From: Allomuricauda sp. TMED12
Lineage (GTDB): Bacteria > Bacteroidota > Bacteroidia > Flavobacteriales > Flavobacteriaceae
Length of the DNA: 64,000 bases
Reading direction: 5' to 3'
Assembly: GCA_002167435.2 (NCBI GenBank)
Contig: NHBR02000083.1
Span: 56,962 to 120,961, forward strand
Shown here piece by piece: positions 32,924 to 41,200 of this stretch (position 1 is the first letter of the stretch; every line of letters starts with the position of its first letter). The notes beneath the pieces were generated by a model that did no database searches, was not told the origin of the DNA, and saw only the letters and a program-made list of their open reading frames with translations. The translations under genes were made by a program, and so were the position numbers.

Positions 32924-34927
32924 ATGACTGAATTTCAGCAACAGATATTACAAGGCATACCCGAACAGTTACCCTCAAAAAAAGCCTATCCTAAAAATGG
33001 GAATCCAGCGCCAAAACGGAAAGATATCCTCTCCAAAGAAGAGAAAAAACTGGCCGTACAAAATGCGCTACGTTATTTTCCCGAAGCTTGGCACAAAGAA
33101 CTTGCCCCTGAATTTGCGGAGGAGCTAAAAACCTATGGTCGCATCTACATGCATCGGTTCAAGCCCGATTATGAAATGTATGCAAGGCCCATATCGGAAT
33201 ATCCGGCGAAAACACATCAAGCAGCTGCCATTATGCTGATGATCCAAAACAATTTGGACCCTGCCGTGGCACAACATCCGGAGGAACTCATCACTTACGG
33301 AGGAAATGGAGCAGTATTCCAAAACTGGGCACAGTACCTGCTCACCATGAAATATTTGGCAGAAATGACCGAGGAACAGACCTTGAACATGTATTCAGGT
33401 CACCCGATGGGACTTTTTCCGTCATCCAAAGAAGCACCAAGAGTTGTGGTCACCAATGGGATGATGATTCCCAACTACTCCAAACCTGACGATTGGGAAC
33501 GTTTCAATGCATTGGGCGTGACTCAATATGGACAGATGACCGCAGGTTCCTATATGTATATAGGCCCGCAAGGCATCGTGCACGGAACGGCCATCACGGT
33601 CATGAATGCTTTTAGAAAAGTATTGGACAAAAATGAATCCCCAGAAGGCAAGATTTTCTTGACCGCTGGACTTGGGGGAATGAGCGGTGCCCAACCCAAA
33701 GCAGGAAATATTGCTGGGGGAATCACCATTTGTGCGGAAGTCAACCCCGAAGCTGCCAAAAAACGTCATGACCAAGGTTGGGTAGATGAACTTTTGGTGG
33801 ATTTGGACCTATTAGTGGTTCGAACCAAAGAAGCTGTAGCGAACAAGGAAGTGGTTTCCCTGGCCTACATCGGTAATGTGGTGGATGTTTGGGAACGTTT
33901 TTATGAGGAAGATATTTTTATTCATTTAGGTTCCGACCAAACCTCTTTGCACAATCCATGGGCAGGTGGTTACTATCCCGTTGGGCTCTCTTTTGAAGAA
34001 TCCAACACCTTGATGGTGGAAAATCCCGAAGCCTTCAAGGAAAAAGTACAAGAATCATTGCGAAGACAAATCAATGCCATCAACAAACACACCGCAAAGG
34101 GCACCTACTTTTTTGATTACGGCAATGCCTTTTTATTGGAAGTTTCCCGAGCGGGCGGCGATGTGATGGCTGAAAATAATATCGATTTCAGTTACCCTTC
34201 CTACGTACAGGATATTTTGGGGCCCATGTGTTTTGATTACGGATTTGGACCATTCCGATGGGTATGTACCTCTGGTGACCCAAAGGACCTTCAAAAAACG
34301 GATGCCATTGCCCTCGAGGTCATGAAAAAAATAAAATCCGAAGCTCCGGAAGAGATCCAGCAGCAGATGCAGGACAACATCAAATGGATTTCGGAAGCGG
34401 AACAGAATAAATTGGTGGTAGGTTCACAAGCTCGAATCTTGTATGCCGATGCCGAGGGACGAAGCAAAATCGCGGATGCCTTCAATACGGCCATTGCCAA
34501 GGGAGAAATCAGTGCACCCGTGGTTTTGGGACGCGACCATCACGATGTAAGCGGAACAGATTCACCTTTCAGGGAAACCAGCAACATTTACGATGGCAGC
34601 AAGTTTACCGCCGATATGGCCATCCAAAATGTAATTGGCGATAGTTTTAGAGGTGCCACTTGGGTTTCCATTCATAACGGTGGTGGTGTAGGATGGGGCG
34701 AAGTGATCAATGGTGGATTTGGTATGGTGCTCGATGGTTCCGAGGAAGCCTCCATCCGATTGAAGAAAATGTTGTTCTTTGATGTGAACAACGGGATTTC
34801 GCGCAGAAGTTGGGCAAGGAATAAAGAAGCCCGATTTGCTATTGAACGGGAAATGGAACGCTCTCCCAATTTAAAAGTAACTTTGCCATATATCGTGGAG
34901 CCCGATATTTTGGACCACCTTTTTTAA
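32924..34927 (+). CDS. hutU: urocanate hydratase, long form
   Basis: 667 residues. Urocanase motifs are clear: YGGNGAVFQNWAQYLL, MYSGHPMGLFPS, GGMSGAQPKA (NAD-binding glycine loop) and FRWVCTSGDP. It adds water to urocanate to give imidazolone propionate, using tightly bound NAD. It is over 100 residues longer than the classical bacterial enzyme (about 555) and closer in size to the animal-type urocanase; the extra length is at the N-terminus and in the C-terminal half. It starts 10 bp after hutI. Confidence 0.96.
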   Translation: MTEFQQQILQGIPEQLPSKKAYPKNGNPAPKRKDILSKEEKKLAVQNALRYFPEAWHKELAPEFAEELKTYGRIYMHRFKPDYEMYARPISEYPAKTHQAAAIMLMIQNNLDPAVAQHPEELITYGGNGAVFQNWAQYLLTMKYLAEMTEEQTLNMYSGHPMGLFPSSKEAPRVVVTNGMMIPNYSKPDDWERFNALGVTQYGQMTAGSYMYIGPQGIVHGTAITVMNAFRKVLDKNESPEGKIFLTAGLGGMSGAQPKAGNIAGGITICAEVNPEAAKKRHDQGWVDELLVDLDLLVVRTKEAVANKEVVSLAYIGNVVDVWERFYEEDIFIHLGSDQTSLHNPWAGGYYPVGLSFEESNTLMVENPEAFKEKVQESLRRQINAINKHTAKGTYFFDYGNAFLLEVSRAGGDVMAENNIDFSYPSYVQDILGPMCFDYGFGPFRWVCTSGDPKDLQKTDAIALEVMKKIKSEAPEEIQQQMQDNIKWISEAEQNKLVVGSQARILYADAEGRSKIADAFNTAIAKGEISAPVVLGRDHHDVSGTDSPFRETSNIYDGSKFTADMAIQNVIGDSFRGATWVSIHNGGGVGWGEVINGGFGMVLDGSEEASIRLKKMLFFDVNNGISRRSWARNKEARFAIEREMERSPNLKVTLPYIVEPDILDHLF

Positions 34928-34931
34928 TGTG

Positions 34932-35903
34932 ATGAAACACTACGAACACCCAAAAAAGAACCTCTGGACCGGTAGGATTTCCAATAAATGGCTGTACCTG
35001 CACGAAAAAGTGCATTGTACCCCCTTAGAGGAACTCCCAGAAGCCCAAAAAAAATCAATTGCCCTTTTGGGCTATGCCTGTGATGCTGGAGTACACCGCA
35101 ATCAAGGTCGTGTTGGAGCTGCAGAGGGTCCAGACACCATTAAAAGCAGTTTTGGAAAAATGCCCAACCACTTGGGAAGCAATGTGCTGTTGCATGATGT
35201 GGGTTCAATTACTTGTGCCAATAGCGATATGGAGTCTGCCCAAAATCAGCTTGCCGAAGCGGTTACGATGCTTTTGGAGAAAAAGCAATTCCCGATTGTT
35301 TTGGGTGGCGGGCACGATATGGCCTACGGTCATTATAACGGCATCAAAACATATTTGAGTACTAAAAAAGAAGGGCAGACCATTGGTATCATCAATTTTG
35401 ATGCGCATTTTGATTTACGGAAAAATACGGAACAAAGTAATTCTGGTACTCCGTTTTATCAGATAGCCAAGGACTGCGAAAAAGAAGGCATCGATTTTAA
35501 TTACCTCTGCCTCGGTATCCGAAAAGATGCCAATGACCGAAACCTGTTCCAAACCGCAAAGGACCTCGATGTCATCTACGTAATGAACGATACGTTCCAA
35601 ATTCCCCTGTTGAATGAAATTACGACCTGGATCAATGCGTTTACCAAAAACGTGGACCATATTTATGTGACCATCGACTTGGATGGTTTTTCCTCGGCCT
35701 ATGCTCCCGGGGTCAGTGCCGCTTCACCCATGGGCTTTAGCCCGTATATGGTTTTGGAGTGTTTAAAAACAATTATCGGTTCTGGAAAATTGATAAGTAT
35801 GGATGTTGCAGAGATGAACCCGAAGTACGATATTGATGGACAAACGGCTAAACTGGCTGCTTCTTTGGTACATCATGTGGCACATAGCATTTCTGGAAGT
35901 TGA
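34932..35903 (+). CDS. hutG: formimidoylglutamase
   Basis: 323 residues from the ATG at 34932 (a GTG just before it is also in frame). Ureohydrolase fold with the two-manganese site GGGHDMAYGH, NFDAHFDLR and TIDLDGFSSAYAPG. It hydrolyses N-formimino-L-glutamate to glutamate and formamide, ending the pathway. The AYAPGVSAASPMGF loop is typical of the HutG group. Last gene of the hut operon; the stop lies 4 nt after that of hutU on the start side, so coupling with hutU is likely. Confidence 0.93.
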   Translation: MKHYEHPKKNLWTGRISNKWLYLHEKVHCTPLEELPEAQKKSIALLGYACDAGVHRNQGRVGAAEGPDTIKSSFGKMPNHLGSNVLLHDVGSITCANSDMESAQNQLAEAVTMLLEKKQFPIVLGGGHDMAYGHYNGIKTYLSTKKEGQTIGIINFDAHFDLRKNTEQSNSGTPFYQIAKDCEKEGIDFNYLCLGIRKDANDRNLFQTAKDLDVIYVMNDTFQIPLLNEITTWINAFTKNVDHIYVTIDLDGFSSAYAPGVSAASPMGFSPYMVLECLKTIIGSGKLISMDVAEMNPKYDIDGQTAKLAASLVHHVAHSISGS

Positions 35904-35920
35904 TACTGCTTGTTAGGCTT

Positions 35921-36080
35921 GAGATTTCTCACTCCCCCTTTGGTCGGTTCGAAATGACAAAACCAACAAAAAAAGGCTATATGTCATTTCGAAATGAAGA
36001 GTACAGCGACGATTGAGAAATCTGATGGTCATTCTGAGCCTTTCGACTTCGCTCAAGACAGGCTTTGCGAAGAATCTTTT
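35921..36080. repeat. cluster of intergenic palindromic repeats, second type
   Basis: A GAGATTTCTC...GAAATGACA element (35921-35959) and its inverted partner TGTCATTTC...GAGAAATCT (35982-36023) are followed by a related TCATTCTGAGC...GAAGAATCT element (36027-36080). These resemble repeats scattered through many Flavobacteriia genomes. They lie just after hutG. Short ORFs read through them are not genes. Confidence 0.75.
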
Positions 36081-36138
36081 GTACAGATAAGGGTAGTTTG
36101 ACACAAATTGCTCGAATTTCCACTAATATTTTATGAAC

Positions 36139-36226
36139 TGTCACCTCGAGCCTTTCGACTGCGCTCAAGACAAGCTTAGGTCGAGAGGTCTCTTTGTCTA
36201 TGGTCTCGACTGCGCTCGACCTGACA
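36139..36226. repeat. palindromic repeat cluster
   Basis: Two more copies of the TGTCA-bordered element: 36139-36175, with a variant core CTTTCGACTGCGCTCAAGA, and 36202-36226, with the standard core. A partial inverted arm, GGTCGAGAGGTCTC, lies between them. Confidence 0.75.
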
Positions 36227-36256
36227 ACTTTTATAATTCCACTTTCCACCACAAAC

Positions 36257-36350
36257 AAAAAAAGCCTTCCAAATGGAAAGCCTTTCATTGGCGAGCATCG
36301 GTTTGATGCTTCAACCTGATTCCAATCATCGCGACTGGAATCCAACACAA
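36257..36350 (-). ncRNA. candidate small RNA with three hairpins
   Basis: On the minus strand a promoter (36356-36389) is followed by about 94 nt that fold into three hairpins: GATTCCA/TGGAATC (arms 36336-36342 and 36318-36324), a six-pair AGCATC/GATGCT hairpin (36305-36310 and 36294-36299), and an 11-pair terminator stem (36260-36270 with 36275-36285) followed by seven T. Two pairs of the terminator are G-U wobbles that work only on the minus strand, which fixes the strand. No ORF is supported. It may belong to a known Rfam family that I cannot check. Confidence 0.6.
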
Positions 36351-36355
36351 CAAGA

Positions 36356-36389
36356 CAAAGATAGGATGATTTTTCCGAAATAAAGGCAA
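36356..36389 (-). promoter_or_regulatory. promoter of the candidate small RNA
   Basis: On the minus strand TTG (36387-36389), a 23-nt spacer and TATCTTTG (36356-36363) give a good match to the Bacteroidota promoter. Transcription would begin near 36350. Confidence 0.6.
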
Positions 36390-36471
36390 CGGAAGTTGTT
36401 GATATTTATTTTGTGGATTATTTCCATTTTATAGGAATATTTCCATATTTTAGCTTTCCTTCAACTGAACA

Positions 36472-37686
36472 ATGGAAAAGACGATTTTGCATCTAGACTT
36501 GGATACATTTTATGTGTCCGTGGAGCGCATCATCAATACAGAGCTTAAAAACAAGCCCTTATTGGTGGGCGGTACCAGCGACCGTGGTGTGGTGGCCGCT
36601 TGTAGCTACGAGACCCGTGGATTTGGGGTGCATTCGGGCATGCCCATGAAAATGGCCAAGGAACTTTGCCCCGAGGCCGTGGTGATTCGTGGTAATGCAG
36701 GCACCTACAGCAAATATTCGGACGTGGTCACGGAAATCATCAAGGAACATGTTCCCCTTTTCGAAAAATCGAGCATTGATGAGTTCTATGCTGACCTATC
36801 GGGCATGGACCGCTTTTTTGGTTGCTACAAATACGCCACGGAAATGCGCCAAAAAATCATTCGGGAAACGGGTCTGCCTATTTCGTTTGGTTTATCAGTA
36901 AATAAAGTAGTTTCCAAAGTGGCCACCAATGAGGCCAAGCCCAACAATCAACTTAAGATAGATTTTGGCCTGGAAAAACCCTTTTTGGCCCCACTTTCCA
37001 TCAAAAAAATTCCAATGGTGGGCGACAAGACCTATCAAACCCTAAGAAATTTGGGCATACGGCAAGTAAAGACCATTCAGGATATGCCCATGGACATTAT
37101 GCAACGAGTGTTGGGCGCCAACGGTCAAGTGATTTGGAAAAGGGCCAATGGCATAGACAACACACCTGTGATCCCGTTCCATGATCGAAAATCCATTTCA
37201 AACGAAAGAACATTTGATAAGGACACTATCGATGTCATCAAACTAAGGGGCATTTTGATTGCCATGACCGAAAACCTCGCCTACCAGCTACGTCGAGGTG
37301 ATAAATTGACGGCCTGCATTGCTGTGAAAATCCGGTATTCTGATTTCAACACCTATTCCAAACAATCGCGCATACCGTACACGAGTGCCGATCATGTGCT
37401 TATTCCAAAAATTTTGGAACTGTTCAACTCGCTGTACAACAAACGGATGTTGGTCCGCCTCATCGGCATTCGATTCAGCCATTTGGTCTCTGGCAATTAC
37501 CAGATCAACCTTTTTGAAGATACCGAAGAAGCCTTGAACCTTTACCAAGCCATGGACCATGTCCGCAACCGGTTTGGAAGTAGAAGTGTACTGCGCGCTT
37601 CTGCCATGGGTGCCAAGACCATTGGGAGCATGCACAATCCCTTTAACGGGGAGCCGCCTGTGGTTTTGGCTCATCGGAAACAGTAA
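36472..37686 (+). CDS. dinB: Y-family DNA polymerase (Pol IV/DinB-like)
   Basis: 404 residues. Catalytic residues appear in HLDLDTFYVSVE (first Asp) and SSIDEFYADLSG (Asp-Glu pair), followed by the helix-hairpin-helix thumb (IPMVGDKTYQTLRNLGI) and the little-finger domain. It has no visible clamp-binding tail beyond the Pol IV core. It performs error-prone bypass synthesis. Just before the ATG lie two copies of ATTTCCAT (around 36419 and 36439) that might be an operator. A DnaE-type polymerase follows, so the pair resembles the mutagenic ImuB/DnaE2 type of cassette, without ImuA. Confidence 0.9.
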   Translation: MEKTILHLDLDTFYVSVERIINTELKNKPLLVGGTSDRGVVAACSYETRGFGVHSGMPMKMAKELCPEAVVIRGNAGTYSKYSDVVTEIIKEHVPLFEKSSIDEFYADLSGMDRFFGCYKYATEMRQKIIRETGLPISFGLSVNKVVSKVATNEAKPNNQLKIDFGLEKPFLAPLSIKKIPMVGDKTYQTLRNLGIRQVKTIQDMPMDIMQRVLGANGQVIWKRANGIDNTPVIPFHDRKSISNERTFDKDTIDVIKLRGILIAMTENLAYQLRRGDKLTACIAVKIRYSDFNTYSKQSRIPYTSADHVLIPKILELFNSLYNKRMLVRLIGIRFSHLVSGNYQINLFEDTEEALNLYQAMDHVRNRFGSRSVLRASAMGAKTIGSMHNPFNGEPPVVLAHRKQ

Positions 37687-37691
37687 TTGCT

Positions 37692-37719
37692 TGTCACCTC
37701 GAGCGCAGTCGAGAGGTCA
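37692..37719. repeat. palindromic repeat between the two polymerase genes
   Basis: A single copy, TGTCACCTC...GAGAGGTCA with core CTCGAGCGCAGTCGAG, lies in the 100-bp gap between the Y-family polymerase gene and the dnaE-type gene. Confidence 0.85.
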
Positions 37720-37786
37720 TTTGAATTCAAAATTTATACGTCGGCCTTGCATCTCGACCCCATAATTGATAATTGATAACTGACAA

Positions 37787-40786
37787 TTGTATTTAAACTG
37801 CCACACATACTACAGTTTACGGTTCGGGACCTTCTCGGAGGTGGAACTATTGCAATTGGCGCAACAAAACCATGTGACCCAACTGGTACTTACCGATATC
37901 AACAACACCTCGGCAGGATTGAACTTTGTTCGAAAAGCACCGGAATTCGGCATAAAACCAATTTTGGGGATTGATTTTAGGAACGGAACCGAGCCCTGCT
38001 TTATTGGTATTGCCCAAAACAACGAAGGGTATCTGGAATTGAACGATTTTTTGTCCCATCACCTTTATGATGGCTCCAAAATCCCAGACCGTGCCCCCAC
38101 TTTTAATAATGTGTTCGTGGTATATCCTTTTGAACAGGTGCTGCTCAACGAACTGGAACATTTTCGAGATCATGAGTTCATCGGGATCTCCATCAAAGAT
38201 CTGCGGAGGCTTCCCTTCTCCAAATTGGCATCCCTCACAACCAAGCTAGTGGTACAGCAGCCCGTTACCTTTCGGAACAAACAGGATTTTAATGCCCACA
38301 GATTGTTAAGAGCCATCGACAATAATCTACTATTGAGCAAACTTCCAAAGGAAGAAGAGGCCAATGAAGAAGAGAAAATGTATCCCGTCCAAAATTTAGC
38401 CGCTGCGTTTTCGGAGTTTCCATTTATTCTGGAAAACACGGAAAAACTACTCAACAAGTGCAGTATTCATTTTGATTTTTCCAAGAACAGAAAACCCCAA
38501 AACCTGAAAACGTATTCGGGAAGTATCGAAGAGGACGAACAGCTTTTGGACAGACTTTGCGCTGAAGGACTTCCCTATCGGTATGAAGAAGTGAACGACT
38601 CCATCAAAAGTCGTTTGAACAAGGAATTGGACCTCATCAAAAAAATGGGATTTGTCTCCTATTTTTTAATCAATTGGGACATTGTTTCCGAAGCAAGGCG
38701 AAGGGGCTTCTTTTATGTGGGGCGAGGTAGTGGCGCCAACAGTATTGTGGCCTACTTGCTCCGCATCACCGATGTGGATCCTATGGAACTTGACCTTTAT
38801 TTTGAGCGATTCATTAACCTGTACCGAGCGAATCCACCAGATTTTGACATTGATTTTTCGTGGAGGGACCGCCCCGCCATGACGCAATATATTTTTGACC
38901 GTTTTAATCATGTAGCTCTGCTCGGCACCTATGTCACTTTTAAGCAACGGGGCGTAATTCGGGAATTGGGTAAAGTTTTCGGATTGCCACCACAGGACAT
39001 TGATTTTTTGTTGACAGGAAGATATGTACTCGACCAATTGGATCATGTTTCCAAAATTGTATTGAAATACGGTAGCTTGCTCAAGGGCAAACCCAATTAT
39101 TTGAGCATTCACGCTGGGGGGATTTTGATCAGCGATAAACCCTTGCATTGGTTTTCGGCCACCCATTTGCCGCCAAAAGGGTTCCCCACCACACAATACG
39201 ATATGGTCATCGCCGAAGATGTGGGTCTCTACAAATTTGACATTCTGGGACAGCGCGGCTTGGGCAAGATCAAGGAGGCCTTGGAAATTGTAGCGTACAA
39301 TCAACCTGAAAAACATAAAGAGGTCGATATCCACGACATCAAAGGATTCAAAAAGGACGTGAAAATCAACAACCTGATCAAAACGGCACAATGCATGGGC
39401 TGTTTTTATGTGGAATCGCCCGCCATGCGGATGCTGCTCAAAAAACTACAGGTCGATAACTATTTGGGATTGGTGGCCGCCAGTTCCATTATCCGGCCCG
39501 GAGTGGCCAAAAGTGGTATGATGCGGGAGTATATTTTGCGCCATCGCAATAAGGGCAGGGCCGAGGAAAAAGCACATCCCATTATGTTGGAAATTATGCC
39601 CGACACCTACGGGGTGATGGTCTACCAAGAAGATGTGATCAAAGTGGCCCACCATTTTGCAGGATTGGATCTTGGGGAGGCGGACGTACTTCGCAGGGGT
39701 ATGAGCGGCAAGTTCCGTTCGCGGGCGGAATTCCAGAAAGTACAGGACAAGTTTATTGCCAATTGTAGAAAAAAGGGCTATGCGGAATCCCTGATTTCTG
39801 AAATCTGGAACCAAGTGGCCAGTTTTGCGGGTTATGCTTTTGCCAAAGGTCACTCTGCTTCGTATGCCGTAGAGAGTTATCAAAGCTTGTTTTTAAGGAC
39901 CTATTTTCCTTTGGAATATATGGTAGCCGTGCTCAATAATGGGGGTGGGTTTTACCGTTCGGAATTCTATGTACACGATGCCCGTATGATGGGTGCCATC
40001 ATCCACCCACCTTGTGTGAACAAAAGCATGGATGTAAACTGCATTTACGGCATGCATATTTATTTAGGCATGATATATCTCCGCGACCTGGAAAGCAGGG
40101 TTATGGAACGTATTTTGAAAGAGCGCATGCTTCACGGAAGTTTTACATCGTTAGAAGATTTCTTGGACCGTGTGTTCATCCGAATGGAGCAACTTTCCAT
40201 CCTGATTCGTATTGATGCGTTTCGTTTTACAGGGATCAACAAGCACGAACTGCTCTGGAAGGCCCATTTGATGTTATCCAAAAATGACCGATTGGAACAC
40301 CCGAAGCTCTTTCCGCCAAGGCATCAAAAATTTAAAATGCCCCAACTGAACACTACTGATTTGGAAACCGCATTTGAACAATTGGAGCTCTTGGGTTTCT
40401 GTCTTTGCAGCCCCTTTGAATTGTTGGAAGAACCGCCCAAAAATACAAACGGACAGAAAGACCTAAAGCGTTACCTCAACAAACACATTGATATATATGG
40501 GTATTTGGTCACCGTTAAAAACACCTCGACCCACCATGGCAAGCGCATGCACTTTGCCACTCTGGTGGACCAACACGGGGAAGTCTTCGATACAGTGCTC
40601 TTCCCTCCTGTTGCGGCCAAATATTATTTTAGGGGCAAGGGTATTTATCGGTTTTATGGCAAAGTCGTGGAAGAGTTTGGATTCTTGAGCATTGAGGTCA
40701 TCAAAATGAAAAAGGAAAACTACATCCAAGACCCTCGATATGCCGACATGAGAACAAGCAAAAAGCTATTTGATTCCAAGAAGTGA
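37787..40786 (+). CDS. DnaE-type DNA polymerase III alpha (error-prone DnaE2-like)
   Basis: 999 residues. N-terminal PHP domain (YLNCHTYYSLRFGTFSE), polymerase domain with GRGSGANSIVAYLL and the catalytic triplet region PPDFDIDFSW, then FAGYAFAKGHSASYAVESYQ and a C-terminal OB region. It is shorter than the replicative DnaE at 48239 and has no exonuclease. The start is a TTG (37787-37789): an in-frame stop lies two codons upstream and no early ATG exists. Following a Y-family polymerase it is probably the damage-tolerance DnaE2/ErrPolIII rather than the replicase. Confidence 0.88.
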   Translation: MYLNCHTYYSLRFGTFSEVELLQLAQQNHVTQLVLTDINNTSAGLNFVRKAPEFGIKPILGIDFRNGTEPCFIGIAQNNEGYLELNDFLSHHLYDGSKIPDRAPTFNNVFVVYPFEQVLLNELEHFRDHEFIGISIKDLRRLPFSKLASLTTKLVVQQPVTFRNKQDFNAHRLLRAIDNNLLLSKLPKEEEANEEEKMYPVQNLAAAFSEFPFILENTEKLLNKCSIHFDFSKNRKPQNLKTYSGSIEEDEQLLDRLCAEGLPYRYEEVNDSIKSRLNKELDLIKKMGFVSYFLINWDIVSEARRRGFFYVGRGSGANSIVAYLLRITDVDPMELDLYFERFINLYRANPPDFDIDFSWRDRPAMTQYIFDRFNHVALLGTYVTFKQRGVIRELGKVFGLPPQDIDFLLTGRYVLDQLDHVSKIVLKYGSLLKGKPNYLSIHAGGILISDKPLHWFSATHLPPKGFPTTQYDMVIAEDVGLYKFDILGQRGLGKIKEALEIVAYNQPEKHKEVDIHDIKGFKKDVKINNLIKTAQCMGCFYVESPAMRMLLKKLQVDNYLGLVAASSIIRPGVAKSGMMREYILRHRNKGRAEEKAHPIMLEIMPDTYGVMVYQEDVIKVAHHFAGLDLGEADVLRRGMSGKFRSRAEFQKVQDKFIANCRKKGYAESLISEIWNQVASFAGYAFAKGHSASYAVESYQSLFLRTYFPLEYMVAVLNNGGGFYRSEFYVHDARMMGAIIHPPCVNKSMDVNCIYGMHIYLGMIYLRDLESRVMERILKERMLHGSFTSLEDFLDRVFIRMEQLSILIRIDAFRFTGINKHELLWKAHLMLSKNDRLEHPKLFPPRHQKFKMPQLNTTDLETAFEQLELLGFCLCSPFELLEEPPKNTNGQKDLKRYLNKHIDIYGYLVTVKNTSTHHGKRMHFATLVDQHGEVFDTVLFPPVAAKYYFRGKGIYRFYGKVVEEFGFLSIEVIKMKKENYIQDPRYADMRTSKKLFDSKK

Positions 40787-40826
40787 ACGGAATGCCGTAA
40801 CTTACCAAGACGAATTGAACCAATAC

Positions 40827-41195
40827 ATGAAAATTAGAATCAAAGGAAATTCCATACGATTTAGATTGACCCAAAGCGAAGTAAAACAATTATCTGAAAC
40901 GGGTTCGGTAAAAGAGTCCACCGAATTTGGACCGAACGTTTTTCAATATCAAGTTAAACTGATGTCCTCTGTCCAAAATCTAGAGGCATCATACTCCAAT
41001 GATACCATACTGATAATGATTCCCGAGGCTGATGGGAACAACTGGTTCCACAACGACACTATTGGTTTTGAACATGAGATGGAACTTCCGAAAGGGAGAA
41101 ACCTACATTTATTATTGGAAAAAGACTTCACCTGTCTTGAAAATAGAGCCGAAGACCAATCGGACAATTATCCCAATCCAAAACTGCAACACTGA
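40827..41195 (+). CDS. small hypothetical protein, partner of the oxidoreductase (probably DUF7009)
   Basis: 122 residues from the ATG at 40827 (MKIRIKGNSIRFRLTQSEV); a longer frame would overlap the polymerase gene. It looks like a beta-rich domain with FQYQVKLM, ILIMIPEADGNNW and a C-terminal CLENR...DNYPNP. I believe it belongs to DUF7009, often found next to YdeP-like oxidoreductases. The next gene starts 5 bp after its stop, so the two are probably an operon. Function unknown, perhaps a maturation factor. Confidence 0.72.
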   Translation: MKIRIKGNSIRFRLTQSEVKQLSETGSVKESTEFGPNVFQYQVKLMSSVQNLEASYSNDTILIMIPEADGNNWFHNDTIGFEHEMELPKGRNLHLLLEKDFTCLENRAEDQSDNYPNPKLQH

Positions 41196-41200
41196 CCACC

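Noticed and set aside
35913..36348. Short minus-strand ORFs in the hutG-dinB spacer
   Set aside because: Their residues come from palindromic repeats and from the candidate small RNA; no start or protein family supports them.
36257..36350. tracrRNA-like RNA
   Set aside because: No cas gene or CRISPR repeat is present in the window to pair with it, so a general small RNA is the safer call.
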